From the NCBI GenBank assembly GCA_007115705.1, contig QXEO01002084.1, forward strand, positions 248,001 to 312,000: 64,000 nt of DNA, read 5' to 3'. The notes beneath the pieces are model-generated. The model was not told the DNA's origin. It did no database searches and worked only from the letters and a program-made list of their open reading frames with translations. Shown here in pieces: positions 44,758-54,853 of this stretch. Every line of letters begins with the position of its first letter. The stretch's first letter is position 1. The position numbers and the translations under genes were made by a program. The DNA comes from Dactylis glomerata. Taxonomy: Eukaryota; Streptophyta; Magnoliopsida; Poales; Poaceae.

Positions 44758-46086
44758 TTGACACTTAGTAAAACTGCGGATCGATCCCCTCCCCCGCGCA
44801 CTGCTTCTCTCTCTGTTCCTCGCTAGATAGCCGCCGCAAACCCTAGATAGCCGCCAGAGACTCCTCGCTCCACCCCCGAAGAGGAGCACGCCGCCGTCCC
44901 TGCAGAGGAGGAGCCCCGCCGCCCCCGAAGAGGAGCACGTCGCGCCGCCGTCCCTGCAGAAGAGGATCCCCGTCGTCGTGCCGCCGCCCCTGCAGAGGAG
45001 CACGCCGCGACACCGTCTGTTCGGCGGCGCCATCTCCACCACCTTCCCCGCCCGATTCTAGGTACGCGCCCTTCTCCCGATGCTTGCCTGCTCGCTGTTC
45101 CTCGCCTGCTCGCTGTTCCTCGCTTGCTCGCCTGCTCGCTGTTAGAATCGAACAAGAATCATGTGCAAATAACTAAATGTGAATACTGAAACTGCCATAA
45201 TTTCCTGGTAAATACTATACATCTCGACTGGGCACTACCCACACCTCTTAACAATGTTTCAATAAGCCAAAGTCAATACTTGGAGTAGTATAGGAGTAGT
45301 ATTACTGACTCTTCACTTGAACTGCAGCGTCTTGGTCTAAATCTCATCCATGGCTCCTAGATAGGTTAGTGTTCTTCATGTCAAATTTTTATGTGCTGTT
45401 TTGATTCCATGGGTTTCATACCGGATAATAACTGGTGAACAAGACATGTATTATTCCTTTTGGTTATTTGCATTACTTCAACCAAATATTTGATGTATAG
45501 CTTAATGCTAAATGCTAGTTTAAAGCTATCTATTCAGGTATCATAATATGCAGTCGACTGATAATATTCTAAGCCCAGTTTTGTCATCTCATTATGCTTC
45601 CTGTGATATCTACTTATTTCTAAAGCCAATTTTGATGCAAATATGCCTTGTATAATGTAACTTCATGTAAGCTGAGCTGATGTTTAGAAGGATGCAGTTT
45701 GGTTGCAAACCTTTATTGCTTTTGGTCATTTGACCAAATATTAGTTGCATATTGTCTTGTACTGTGACTTTGTGATTCTTTCTTGAGAATATTGCTGCTG
45801 TCATTTTTGTACTCCATATTATCTTGAGAATATTGCTGCTGTTATGTGTTATGCAATGAGATATTTTGACCATAATCTGCTGTTATATATGCTTATGAGA
45901 TGTTGTCAAGTGTGGATGAATAAACTGAGTTGCCCATTTCTCCCGAAGTGTTGATTCGCTTCCGTTTCGGTTGAGAAATGGGCACTCATAGGTAGAAAAA
46001 TTAGCAAAAGTCATGCCGAAATTTTGAATTTTTCCGTTGCATTATGTACTAACTATTTGCCTCTTTTTAATGAAGTGCAAATAAAC
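44758..46086 (+). other. Leader and promoter region of the second CACTA gene
   Basis: A GC-rich part (44780-45140) includes CCGCCGTCCCTGCAGA repeats and three near-copies of CTGCTCGCTGTTCCTCGC near 45086-45142. It is followed by a likely leader intron from TTCTAG/GTACGCG (about 45060) to TTAATGAAG (46075). The intron end carries TTGCATTATGTACTAA. Open frames on the opposite strand across the GC-rich part show no family and look like composition effects. Confidence 0.55.
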
Positions 46087-49000
46087 ATGTCGGGCACTTC
46101 TAACCCTAAGACCCTGGAGGAAGTCGCCAGAGAGGCCAACAAGCCATGGTGGGAGGAATACGATGAGGTAGAGGGCCGGGGGGGCGCCGCCGATCGCGGC
46201 GATGAGGACGAGAGCTGGGGGGCCGCCTCCGAGAGCAGCGGTGAGGAAGAGGGCCAGGATGACGCCGCCGAGACCGGTGAAGAGACCACCGACCGCACGA
46301 AAGGTGATAGCGGCGGCAACCCTGAGGAGGCCAAGAAGAAGAGGAAGGCGAAGAGGCCAAGGGCGGATCGGAGGCCGCAAGTGCTAGCCAACATCACCGA
46401 TCCTTTCACGTTGGTCTCCGAAAGTGGCCTACCCTTGGAGCCTTCTAAGGTTGCCAAAGGGTACGCGATGCAACTAGGGTGCATCGTCCGTGAAACCGTG
46501 TCGCTCAACACTCAAGACCTCAGAAGCGAGGCCAACGCGGCTTTGGCCGCAACCCTCCTCCAGAAGCTTCACCAACGATACACGTTCCCACAGCCGTTCA
46601 ATAAAAAGGTGGACTCTTTAGCGCTCACGAAGATGAGCACCGCCTTAAGCAGCTGGAAAACCCGGCTGAAGGACAAGATCAAGAAAGGTAAAAGCTGGGA
46701 GCAGATAAGTCGCAAAGACTCGACACTCTCTAGAGAAGACTTCGAAGCATTCAAGTCGTCCTTAGAGACTGACGAGGCTAAAAAATGGACCGCCTGGGGG
46801 AAGAAAATGCGGGAATTGAACCTAGGGGCTCACCGTTGCGGAAGCGGCGGTTACCGAGGAAAACAGCCCACTTGGGACAAGGAGGATGCCGAGATGATAC
46901 GTCTGGGCAAAGAAAAGCCCTGGCTAAAAATCGCGGATATACAGACTAGGAACTATGTCCGGTCCCGCTACTACTTAGATTGGGAGATGGGGGAATTTGT
47001 TACGGATTACCCCGACGTGAAGAAGTTCGAGAAACTCCTGGTAAGGATAGTCTATATTATTATTGCGCTGATCTTATTAAGCAATGAAGCCAAATGGGCT
47101 AACCTTAAGTTCCTTTGTCTGAAGGACAATGAGTTGAAGGGTAGTTCTACGGCTGGCCCGTCGTCCCAGGGGTCGACGGAACTGTGGGACACGCCTTTCA
47201 ACAGGGCGACGAACGCATACAAGGAACGGGACCTGGACAAGCCACCGACGTCGGCTGGCCGTGTGTCCGGCTTTGGCACTAGTATGAAGGTATCCGAGTA
47301 CTACGGATCGGATGCCAAGTCAAGAAAGGAGAGGAGGTCGACTAAGGATAAAGCCGAGGTTCAGGAGCTGAAGAAGAAGGTGGAGTCACTAGAGAAAATA
47401 GTGGACCCAACCGAGATGAGTAAGTTAGTGGACGAGAAGCTGCAGGAGAAGCTCCGACAGATCATCCCCCCTGGTTTGATGGAGGGGTTAGCTGCTTGGA
47501 ATGCGGCAGGTCAACAGGGGCCGATATATGTGCCCAGCGTCAGCGGCAGTAACTCAAGTCACCAAGTGTCACCGCTGGTGACCCCGACGCCGCCGCTCCA
47601 CCTGGTCGCATCGACGCCCCCAACCGCGGAAGCTGATAGGGTGGTGGTGCCTGATAATGCACTCGAGAGTGAGCGGCCCGGCGCCGGCACCGACGCCCTT
47701 GTATCAACATTAGGAGAGATCAACACCATCAAGAAGGTAACTCATTAGTTAGTCCTCCGCGTCATCTTCTTTAACTATATATGCCTTGCGCTGATCTTAT
47801 CCAACATGCTCCTGACTCAGGACGAACCTTGCATACTCCTGCATGTGGTGGAGCCCGGCGGCAAGTTGATGGATGTTGCTAGCGGCACTGTCATGCCCAG
47901 CCGAACTATGCACCACAGAAACATTGCAGATCATTTGGTGAAGGTGAAGTTGGCAATGGTAGTGCCGGAGTACCACAACCTCCTCCCCCCCGATCAACCT
48001 CCGGGCACAGATGAGGACGATGTTATGGTCCTTGGGAATTGCATCGGTTGGCTTATGACATGGCCGAAGAACCAGATTCGTCTGGGGGGGGGGTCTTCCG
48101 AGTGTCAGGCGCAACATCGGCGCCACCTCCCCTATCATCCGGCCCAAGGTCGTCCGGCCCAGTGTCGGCCCCACCCTTAAGGAACCGGCGGTCGCCGCCG
48201 CCACTACCCTGAAGGAACCGGTGGTCGCCGCCGCCACCCGAAAGGAACCGGCGGTCGCCGCCGCCACTACCCTGAAGGAACCGGCGGTCGCCGCCGCCAC
48301 CCGGAAGGAACCGGCGATCGCCGCTACCACCACACGCCACCAATAGCTGTTGGGAAAGCTTCCGCAACAACCGTCGACCAAACGCAAGGTACGCCAAGCG
48401 GCGGCATCGCAACCGCCACCACCTAACTTCCAGGACATGGCGCCGCTTGATGGCAACGATGATGATGATGACGTCGATGCCTACATCAACACTGGCGCCT
48501 GCAGCCAAGATATGTACATGCCTCATATGGATGAAGAAGCCTTCCGCACTCACGGCGATCAACTTGGTCGTCCCACTACAATCACGCAGCGCTTGACCTT
48601 CACGGGTCTTTCTCTGCAAGACACTCCTCCGGAGGCTGGCAATCCAGCTCAAGTCAAGCCGGCTACCATTTTCAGCCCTAACACGCTGTATAAGACGATC
48701 GTCGGGGAGCCACGCGAATCAACCCCAGCACCCCAAGCTCCACCATCAGCACCACCAGCACCCCAAGAAACCCAAGCACCCGTTGCACCACCATCATCGC
48801 CACCAGCACCCCAAGCAACCCCACCATCAGCACCACCAGCACCCGAAGCACCCCCAGCAGGTCAGGTGAAGAAGCCAAGGAAGAGAGGAAATAAGAAGGG
48901 CGCATCTTCGAGCCAGACTCTTCCTAAGAAGATGCGGGCCGACGACATGGTACCACGGACACCGGGTGGCTTGTCCCGGCTTCATGAAGCTGGTAAACTG

Positions 49001-50118
49001 ATACTGCCTGAGGACCTCGAACACCTCGCAAGTGGACCAATGATCAGTTTGCAGCAAAATATTCAGTTTCTAGAGAGCCTCCTTCTTCAAGACAAGGATC
49101 CAAATTACCCAGTGTTCACGGTCAAGGTGCCAGCAGCAGACCCGAACTTCGTCCAAGCATACCCCGCGGATATCTTCTTCATAGCGTTCGAGGACGTCTT
49201 CAATCTATTTCACTGGAAACGGCTCGACTATAACTTGGTTCGCCTATATGCGATCAATCTTCAGATGAAGATCAAGAGAGAGAGACCCCCCAACGTCGCG
49301 GTAGCGGATCCCTACTACATGCGCGATAGCCAGCTGGTGGATGGCTCAAGCACACGGACCGCGGCGGTGCGGTACCTCCAGAGCTTCATGCTCATGAACA
49401 AAGAGAAGAACACCATTCTTCTGCCTGTCTTTCCCGAGTAAGTACACATTCGCTCTCGGCCGACGTAACTTATGCTTATATATTTCTTCCATTGCCGATC
49501 ATTTCCAACATTCCATTTAAATTGCATGTGTTGAGCAGGGACACATACTGCACACTCGTCGTTCTTTGCCCGAAGTGGTCACTAGCCCAGTACTTCGACT
49601 CGTCGAGTACAACGACGAAGAAAGACTACAACAGAATATGGAGTGTTCTCGATGAGGCTATCCTTTTCTACTCCAAAAATGGAGGCATCTTCCACGAGAA
49701 GGGGAAGTTTATCAGGCCGGACACTAAAGAGCAGGGGTTCAAGCACGTGATCAACTTCCCTTGCATCAAGCAGCCAGATGACAGCATGAAGGAGGCCTTC
49801 TATGTCCTCCATCACCTTAAAGGGTTTGTCGCGGATGCAGAGATGATGCGTCTGCCACCTAGTAAGCGAGACCCCAAAAAAATGGCGGGGGAGATCAGCG
49901 ATGCTGATCTTAGAGAAGACTTCCATCGCATCCAAGTAAAGCTATCAGAAATTATCGTAGAAGATGTATGCAACAGATCGGGGCTCTTACACCAACTCAG
50001 AGGGTTGTGTAAGAGGGATATAGAAGAACGCCTACATAGGCAGGGTGATGGAAGGACGTGGACGACGAAGGACATGTACAAACCGTTCCCGGAGCCCATG
50101 AACAAGACGTCTCGTTGA
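46087..50118 (+). pseudogene. CACTA second gene: TNPA-like, DUF8039-like and degenerate Ulp1-like regions
   Basis: Exons 46087-47736, 47821-49437 and 49539-50118 join in phase (GAAG/GTAACT...CTCAG/GAC and CCCGA/GTAAGT...AGCAG/GG). A further short intron may begin at 47041. Residues 1-100 are acidic then basic (SGEEEGQDD, KKKRKAKRPR); residues about 100-310 form the plant En/Spm second-ORF region; a coiled coil lies at about 440-480. Exon 2 begins with a DUF8039-like region (VVPEYHNLLPP...LGNCIGWLMTWPKNQI). The third part aligns with Ulp1/SENP proteases but has Tyr for the catalytic His (DTYCTLVV) and Lys/Glu where the nucleophile Cys-Gly should be (SMKEAFYV). One extra G in a run (48084-48093) shifts the frame and TAG at 48344 replaces Gln. 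Removing one G leaves 1282 codons exactly. Confidence 0.8.
48179..48328 (+). repeat. 30/33-bp coding tandem repeat (KEPAVAAAT)
   Basis: Five units starting AAGGAACCGGCGGTCGCC alternate between 33 bp and 30 bp, encoding KEP(A/V)VAAATTL or KEPAVAAATR. They lie in the linker between the DUF8039-like and proline-rich regions. Confidence 0.85.
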
Positions 50119-50352
50119 TCGAGAGGCCGGTGTGCCTACTGTGTTGTAAATAAACTTGCTTAGTGTCGTTGTTGGACTTCAATTACTATTGTAGTCGATG
50201 TAGTTGAACTTGATTACTTATGTGATACCGATGCTATATGACTTTTAGGTTTATTATTATTTCCTTGCTTTAATTCTTGTGAATATGTATGCATGTGAAC
50301 CCTCTAATTCTTTCCATTGCATTATATACTAATATGCCTTGTGTCCATAGAG

Positions 50353-50589
50353 ATGACGTGGTACGTCGTGTTCGAGGGGCGGGTTCCAGGAGTCTATGAG
50401 GAGTGGACGGACTGCAAGGAACAGGTGCACAAGTTCAGCGGCAACTGCTACAAAGGCTACCCGACTCAACAAGAGGCGGTTGCCAAGTGGAGGAAGCACC
50501 AGTCGAACAAGAGCAAGATGAAAACCTTCATTGTGCTCTCGCTCTTGCTCACCATCGTCGGAGCGGTACTCTATTTCATCCTAGTGTAG
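50353..50589 (+). CDS. Small protein: RNase H1 N-terminal (viroplasmin-like) domain plus membrane segment
   Basis: An intact 78-codon frame in the CACTA begins at the ATG at 50353 (MTWYVVFEGRVPGVY). Residues 2-46 match the RNase H1 N-terminal/Cauli_VI fold pattern: WYVVF.GR.PGVY..W..C..QV..F.G..YKGY.T..EA. In RNase H1 this domain binds RNA/DNA hybrids or dsRNA; no RNase H catalytic domain follows. A basic patch (KHQSNKSKMK) precedes about 20 hydrophobic residues (TFIVLSLLLTIVGAVLYFIL) ending at the C-terminus, so a tail-anchored membrane protein is predicted. A probable splice acceptor (TCCATAG) sits 3 bp before the ATG, and TTGCATTATATACTAA upstream matches the second gene's leader. Unlike its neighbours it has no lesion. 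Role unknown. Confidence 0.75.
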   Translation: MTWYVVFEGRVPGVYEEWTDCKEQVHKFSGNCYKGYPTQQEAVAKWRKHQSNKSKMKTFIVLSLLLTIVGAVLYFILV

Positions 50590-50859
50590 GCGGCGGCCGG
50601 TGTCACTTCATTTGTATCTTGTGATGATGCACTTAATTTGCATGGATTATGAGTTGTATGGAGATATATATGTATGATGAGTTGTATATGCATGGAGCTA
50701 TATGAAATCTGTTAATATTCTATATGAAATGAGTTGTATATGGAGATATATAATTGTGCTATATGAAATCTGTTGATATATCTGTATACTGCTATATTAT
50801 ATCTGTTAATACCTGTATATACACACCAGACAGAATAAGTTCTGTATAAAACCTGTAAT
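50590..50859 (+). other. AT-rich 3' region of the small ORF
   Basis: Contains degenerate ATATGAAATCTGTTAATAT / GAGTTGTATATGGAGATATA repeats; probably 3' untranslated sequence of the small ORF transcript. Confidence 0.5.
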
Positions 50860-51099
50860 ATTTCTGTGGCGCACTAAAATGCAATTCTGTGGCGCACCTA
50901 ATTCTGTGGCGCACCAAACCATAATGCGCCACAGAATTTCTTAATTCTGTGGCGCATTAGGGCTTGGTGCGCCACAGAATTCCTTATTTCTGTGGCGCAT
51001 GTGCTGGTGCGCCACAGAATGCTTATTTTTGTGGCGAAGATTCTGTGGAGCACCACCCATGCGCCACAGAATGCATATTTTGGTGCGCCACAGAAGAGG
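50860..51099. repeat. CACTA right subterminal motif array
   Basis: About nine copies of CTGTGGCGCA or its complement lie in both orientations, for example at 50863, 50885, 50902, 50925 (reverse) and 50943, mirroring the left array. Confidence 0.85.
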
Positions 51100-51114
51100 T
51101 TTTCCCTACTAGTG
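51100..51114 (-). repeat. CACTA right terminal inverted repeat
   Basis: TTTTCCCTACTAGTG is the inverted partner of the left end; TTA follows. Confidence 0.93.
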
Positions 51115-53480
51115 TTACTAGCTTTGAGCTCTCATTGCCCCCACCATAGGCATCTTGAATAGTTAAAGTTAATGCGAGAACAATTATGAGCATATGCTTG
51201 ACAAATCATAAGTTGAAAACCTCATGTCCCGTGAAATATGAATACCCAAACCTCATGCTACTCAACTTAGGGTCCCAAGCAAGCTCTTGTCATTGTAAGT
51301 ATACACATATCATCGAGAACCGCCAACGGGGTACCTCCTTGCCCGATGACATGGAACAAGCCCACATCAAAATGACAGGACAAACAGACAATCAACACCT
51401 CGGCATATCTTTTATTTACCATTGGTATAGCTTTTTATTGTGACATGCGTCGTCGAATGTCCACTATGGGCATGCTATAAATTTCCACCATGAATGATGC
51501 ATGGCTTAGATTAGCGGCCCAGGCGTTTCTCTAACACATATACAAACTCCATGATCCCGCAAGATTCCCAACTTATTTCACATCGCGAGTATTCATAAAC
51601 AAAAGATCACGATATCAACTCAAATAAGAGAAAGTGCAATGTTGAAAGCCTGCCCCATGATAGAATGGTTTGGCTAATTTCCAACTTACAACTTGCAAGC
51701 ATAACGTCAACATAAGAGAGCCACAATGTCAAAATGTTAAAAGCGAGAAAAGTAAAGTGTGCCATCAGGTTCGTGAGAGCTTTACTGACTAATTTTCACA
51801 TAACACCAAAAAGAGTTTAATTCGAAGGATAGATAAAAGAAAGTCAAATGTACTTGGAATAGCAAATTGCTAATAGGTATGTATGGTGGACACATTGGAA
51901 TAACTTGGTTTTTGGGATTAGGATGCACAAGTAGAGCTCATACTCAGTACAAAATGAGGGCTAGCAAAAGACTGGGAGCGACCAACTAAGAGATCAATAA
52001 CAGCCATAATCATACATAGCGACAAAACATCATTAAAAGAAGCATAAAATGGCATCACAAGTCAAAAACCAAATGATCATAAAGGCTTATGGCGACTTTG
52101 TAAGAGTCAAACATGTTGTAAGCATGCGCCAAGTCAACCCAAATAAAGCATCAAGGAGAATACCAAATAAATGCTTCCATATAATAAAAACAACGCATGC
52201 TTTTTTCAAAGGCTCATTAAGCAATCTCAGTCATTTGAGACAAGTCATGCTACAACAAAAATCACTAAGCATACTATCAAAATGACATCAAGCATGGCAT
52301 GAAAAAGTCTAAGCCGCAGTCTAAACAAGCTCCTTTTTGAACCACTTTTTTGCATGAAACTTTTTCTCTTTTCCAACACCATTCAAACCTTTTTGAAACA
52401 ACTATTTTGATGAAAACCAACATAGACCAGTGGTCTAAATACATCTTGATGCAAAGATAAAACAAGATCTGAACAAAAATCAAGGCAAAAAACGAAAGCT
52501 AAATGCAGTTCTAGAAAAAGAGAACACTCGTTGAATGATAAGAGTGAAAACGAGAGTGTTCTTGGCAATGAAAAACAAGTACATCTCCTCCAAAAGAAAT
52601 TTGTTGGGGTCCAACTATTTATTTCAGAAAACAAAATAAAAGTAAACTGAAAGCAAAAGTAAAGACGCTCCAAGAAAAATGCATAGAATATGAAGCAATA
52701 AAAATATAGTGTGTTGAAAGGTGACCTGATTTTTACCGATGAAGAAGGGGTGCCTCGGGGGCATCCCCAAGCTTTGACGCTTGTACCTCTGGGATATTTC
52801 TTGGGGTGACATGGGCATCCCCAAGCTTGAGCTTTTGTCCATTCTTCATCTCATCTCATCATTCTCCAATCCCTACACTTGAAAACTTCCTTCATACAAA
52901 ACTTCACACAATTCTATTAGCAACGTTAGCATAAACATAATAGTAAATCAACCCTTTTTGGTTTAGTTTCAAACTCAAAAACACCACATATAAAGCATAT
53001 ACTACTGTAGCAACTTCCTCAAAAGTTCCGTGAACAAAAGAACTCAAAAAGAAAACGATCGAGAGGCAAACACAAATAGTGGCAGAAATCTGTCAAAACA
53101 GAACAGCTGACAAAGGTCGATTTTTTCGAGGACCTTCTGTTGCTCAAATCGAAAAGTGTAAAACTAATGAAAGTTTGGATATAATCTGGGGCATATTCTC
53201 AAGAAATTTCATATCAAAAAGATATTCTGAGAATTTTCACAAATTTTTACGGTGCAGCGCTGAAATCTGTTTCAGGACAGCAACTTTCCCAAATCTTACC
53301 TCCCTCAAATTAGAGGTTCTTCTTGGCACAAAAACGAAATAAAAATGATAAGGAGAGGTCATTACAGTAGTAATAACTTCCAAGACTCAAATAAAATAAA
53401 AATTACTGAAAAGAAAATATTGGGTTATCTCGCAAGAGTGCTTTTCTTTAACGCCTTTGAGCTAGGCGCAGAAAGTGGAA
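51115..53480 (-). other. Athila-2 3' noncoding domain, part 2
   Basis: This is the reverse complement of much of 14570-16700 in Athila-1. It includes the GGGCATCCCCAAGCTT blocks near 52760 and 52810 and CAACACACTATAT-type text near 52710. No coding motif is seen, yet it is retained in both elements. Confidence 0.75.
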
Positions 53481-53481
53481 A

Positions 53482-54324
53482 TCAAATATTATCAAATGAG
53501 GTATAAGGATCAACGGATGCCTTACGGCTTCCTTTCTTACCTTTGCTCTTGACACTAGGAAAGACATGACTATTGCAAGGTGGAGAGATGAATCTTATAG
53601 TGCCTTTTTCCACATCTATAATGGCGCCCATGAGCTTTAGTAGAGACCTTCCAAGCGTGATTTGTCCTTTTCCTACACATTCAATAACAAGATAATCAAT
53701 AGATACCATTCTTCCTAGGATTTTTGTATATACTCCTTCAGCTATTCCAACGGGAAATATAGTGACATTATTAGTAAGAGAAATTTCATCTCCCCCCTCA
53801 GAAAGTTTCCAAAGACTCAAAGACTCATAAACATCCTTTGGCATAAGACAAAATTCAGACATAATATCACAACGAGCATGAAAAGTTTCACCACTGATGG
53901 TGATTTTCACCATAGGGAACCAACTTGATGGTTCAGAATTTGTTGGCACATAATCAAAATGGTCGCGCAAAGTACTATAGCAATTATTCTAGCAAGCAGT
54001 GTGAGTCTCAAGAGTATTAAGTCTACCAAAAATGCTCACAAGAGAGGAATCAAAATCAATTGGCATGCTATAAATTGTTGTAATCAACTTTTTTATAATA
54101 TTGAAAGCTTGATCTCCATCACAATGAAGGAAATCTCCTCCTGCTGTAGCATCCAAAGCATATCTAGAACGAAGAGCAAGACCAAAGTAAAAGCTACTAA
54201 GAAGCAAACTCAAAGTTATTTTCGGTTCAGTTTTTTCATGCCAATCATAAATTCTAGACCAAGATTCTTTGAAACTCTCCTCACTCTTTTGTTTGAAAGT
54301 GAAGATCATTTGCTCGGGCGACAT
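53482..54324 (-). pseudogene. Athila-2 short gag-protease
   Basis: From the minus-strand ATG at 54324 (MSPEQMIFTFKQKSEESFKESW) about 280 codons run to 53482. The first part is a shortened capsid-like region (LSSFYFGLALRSRYALDATAGGDFL). The second is protease-like: CDIMSEFCLMPKDVYESL aligns with CDLGASISIMPRKIYDML of Athila-1, so the Asp stays but the following Gly-Ala-Ser is lost, and GQITLGRSLLKLMGAIIDVEKGTIRF aligns with the protease C-terminal half. TAG at 53989-53991 is the only stop. The protease is very unlikely to be active. Confidence 0.8.
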
Positions 54325-54483
54325 AGTAATAGCAACTAAACTAAACATAAAGAGCAAATTGAAATATGAACTAATTTTTTTTGTATTTTTGATAAAAAGA
54401 TGCAAGCAAAAATAAAATAAAGCAAAACAAAAACAAAGTAAAAGATTGTGCGTGAGAGACTCCCATTGCAGAAGTCTTCTTCC

Positions 54484-54501
54484 TCCCCGGCAACGGCGCC
54501 A
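54484..54501 (-). promoter_or_regulatory. Athila-2 primer-binding site
   Basis: The minus strand reads TGGCGCCGTTGCCGGGGA, 10 bp inside the 5' LTR, identical in sequence and spacing to Athila-1. Confidence 0.85.
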
Positions 54502-54853
54502 GAAAACTTGTTGATGGTGTGGTGTTGATGTAGGAGTTTTGTAGATGACCGCCCAGTTGGGAACCCCAAGAGAAGGTGTGATGAGCACAGCAGCAAATCT
54601 TCCCTCAGTATGAAACCAAGGTTTATCGAACTAGTAGGAGAAAGAACCAAACTTCAGAAGGTGATGCTTGCTAGCTTCGTGACACTCCGGACAATGGCAC
54701 CAGAAATATTGCTGGTGTGTCTTCACCTAGCAGCAACGTGAAACCTGCACACAACACAACCAAGAACTTTGCTCCCAACTTACGATGAGGTTGTCAATCT
54801 CACCGGTTTGCTGTAAACAAAGGATTGAGCATATCGAGTGGTAAAAGGGTATT

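Larger units (their letters stand above)
40088..51114 (+). mobile_element. CACTA (En/Spm-type) DNA transposon
   Basis: It begins CACTAGTAGGAAAA and ends with the complement (TTTTCCCTACTAGTG). A TTA target duplication is present (40085-40087 and 51115-51117), the 3-bp size typical of CACTA elements. It carries subterminal motif arrays, a TNP2-type transposase, a second multi-exon gene with TNPA-like and Ulp1-like parts, and a third small ORF. Total length is 11,027 bp. Confidence 0.97.

Noticed and set aside
44560..45155. Minus-strand open frames in GC-rich DNA upstream of the second CACTA gene
   Set aside because: They overlap each other in different frames, are low-complexity (Arg/Gly/Ala/Ser), and match no family; composition explains them.
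46042..46511. Minus-strand open frames opposite the start of the second CACTA gene
   Set aside because: They mirror the plus-strand coding frame, which has better domain evidence, splice signals and a plausible ATG.
50353..50589. Endogenous pararetrovirus, because of the viroplasmin-like domain
   Set aside because: No coat protein, movement protein or reverse transcriptase of that group is nearby; the ORF lies inside a bounded CACTA element and has its own membrane tail.
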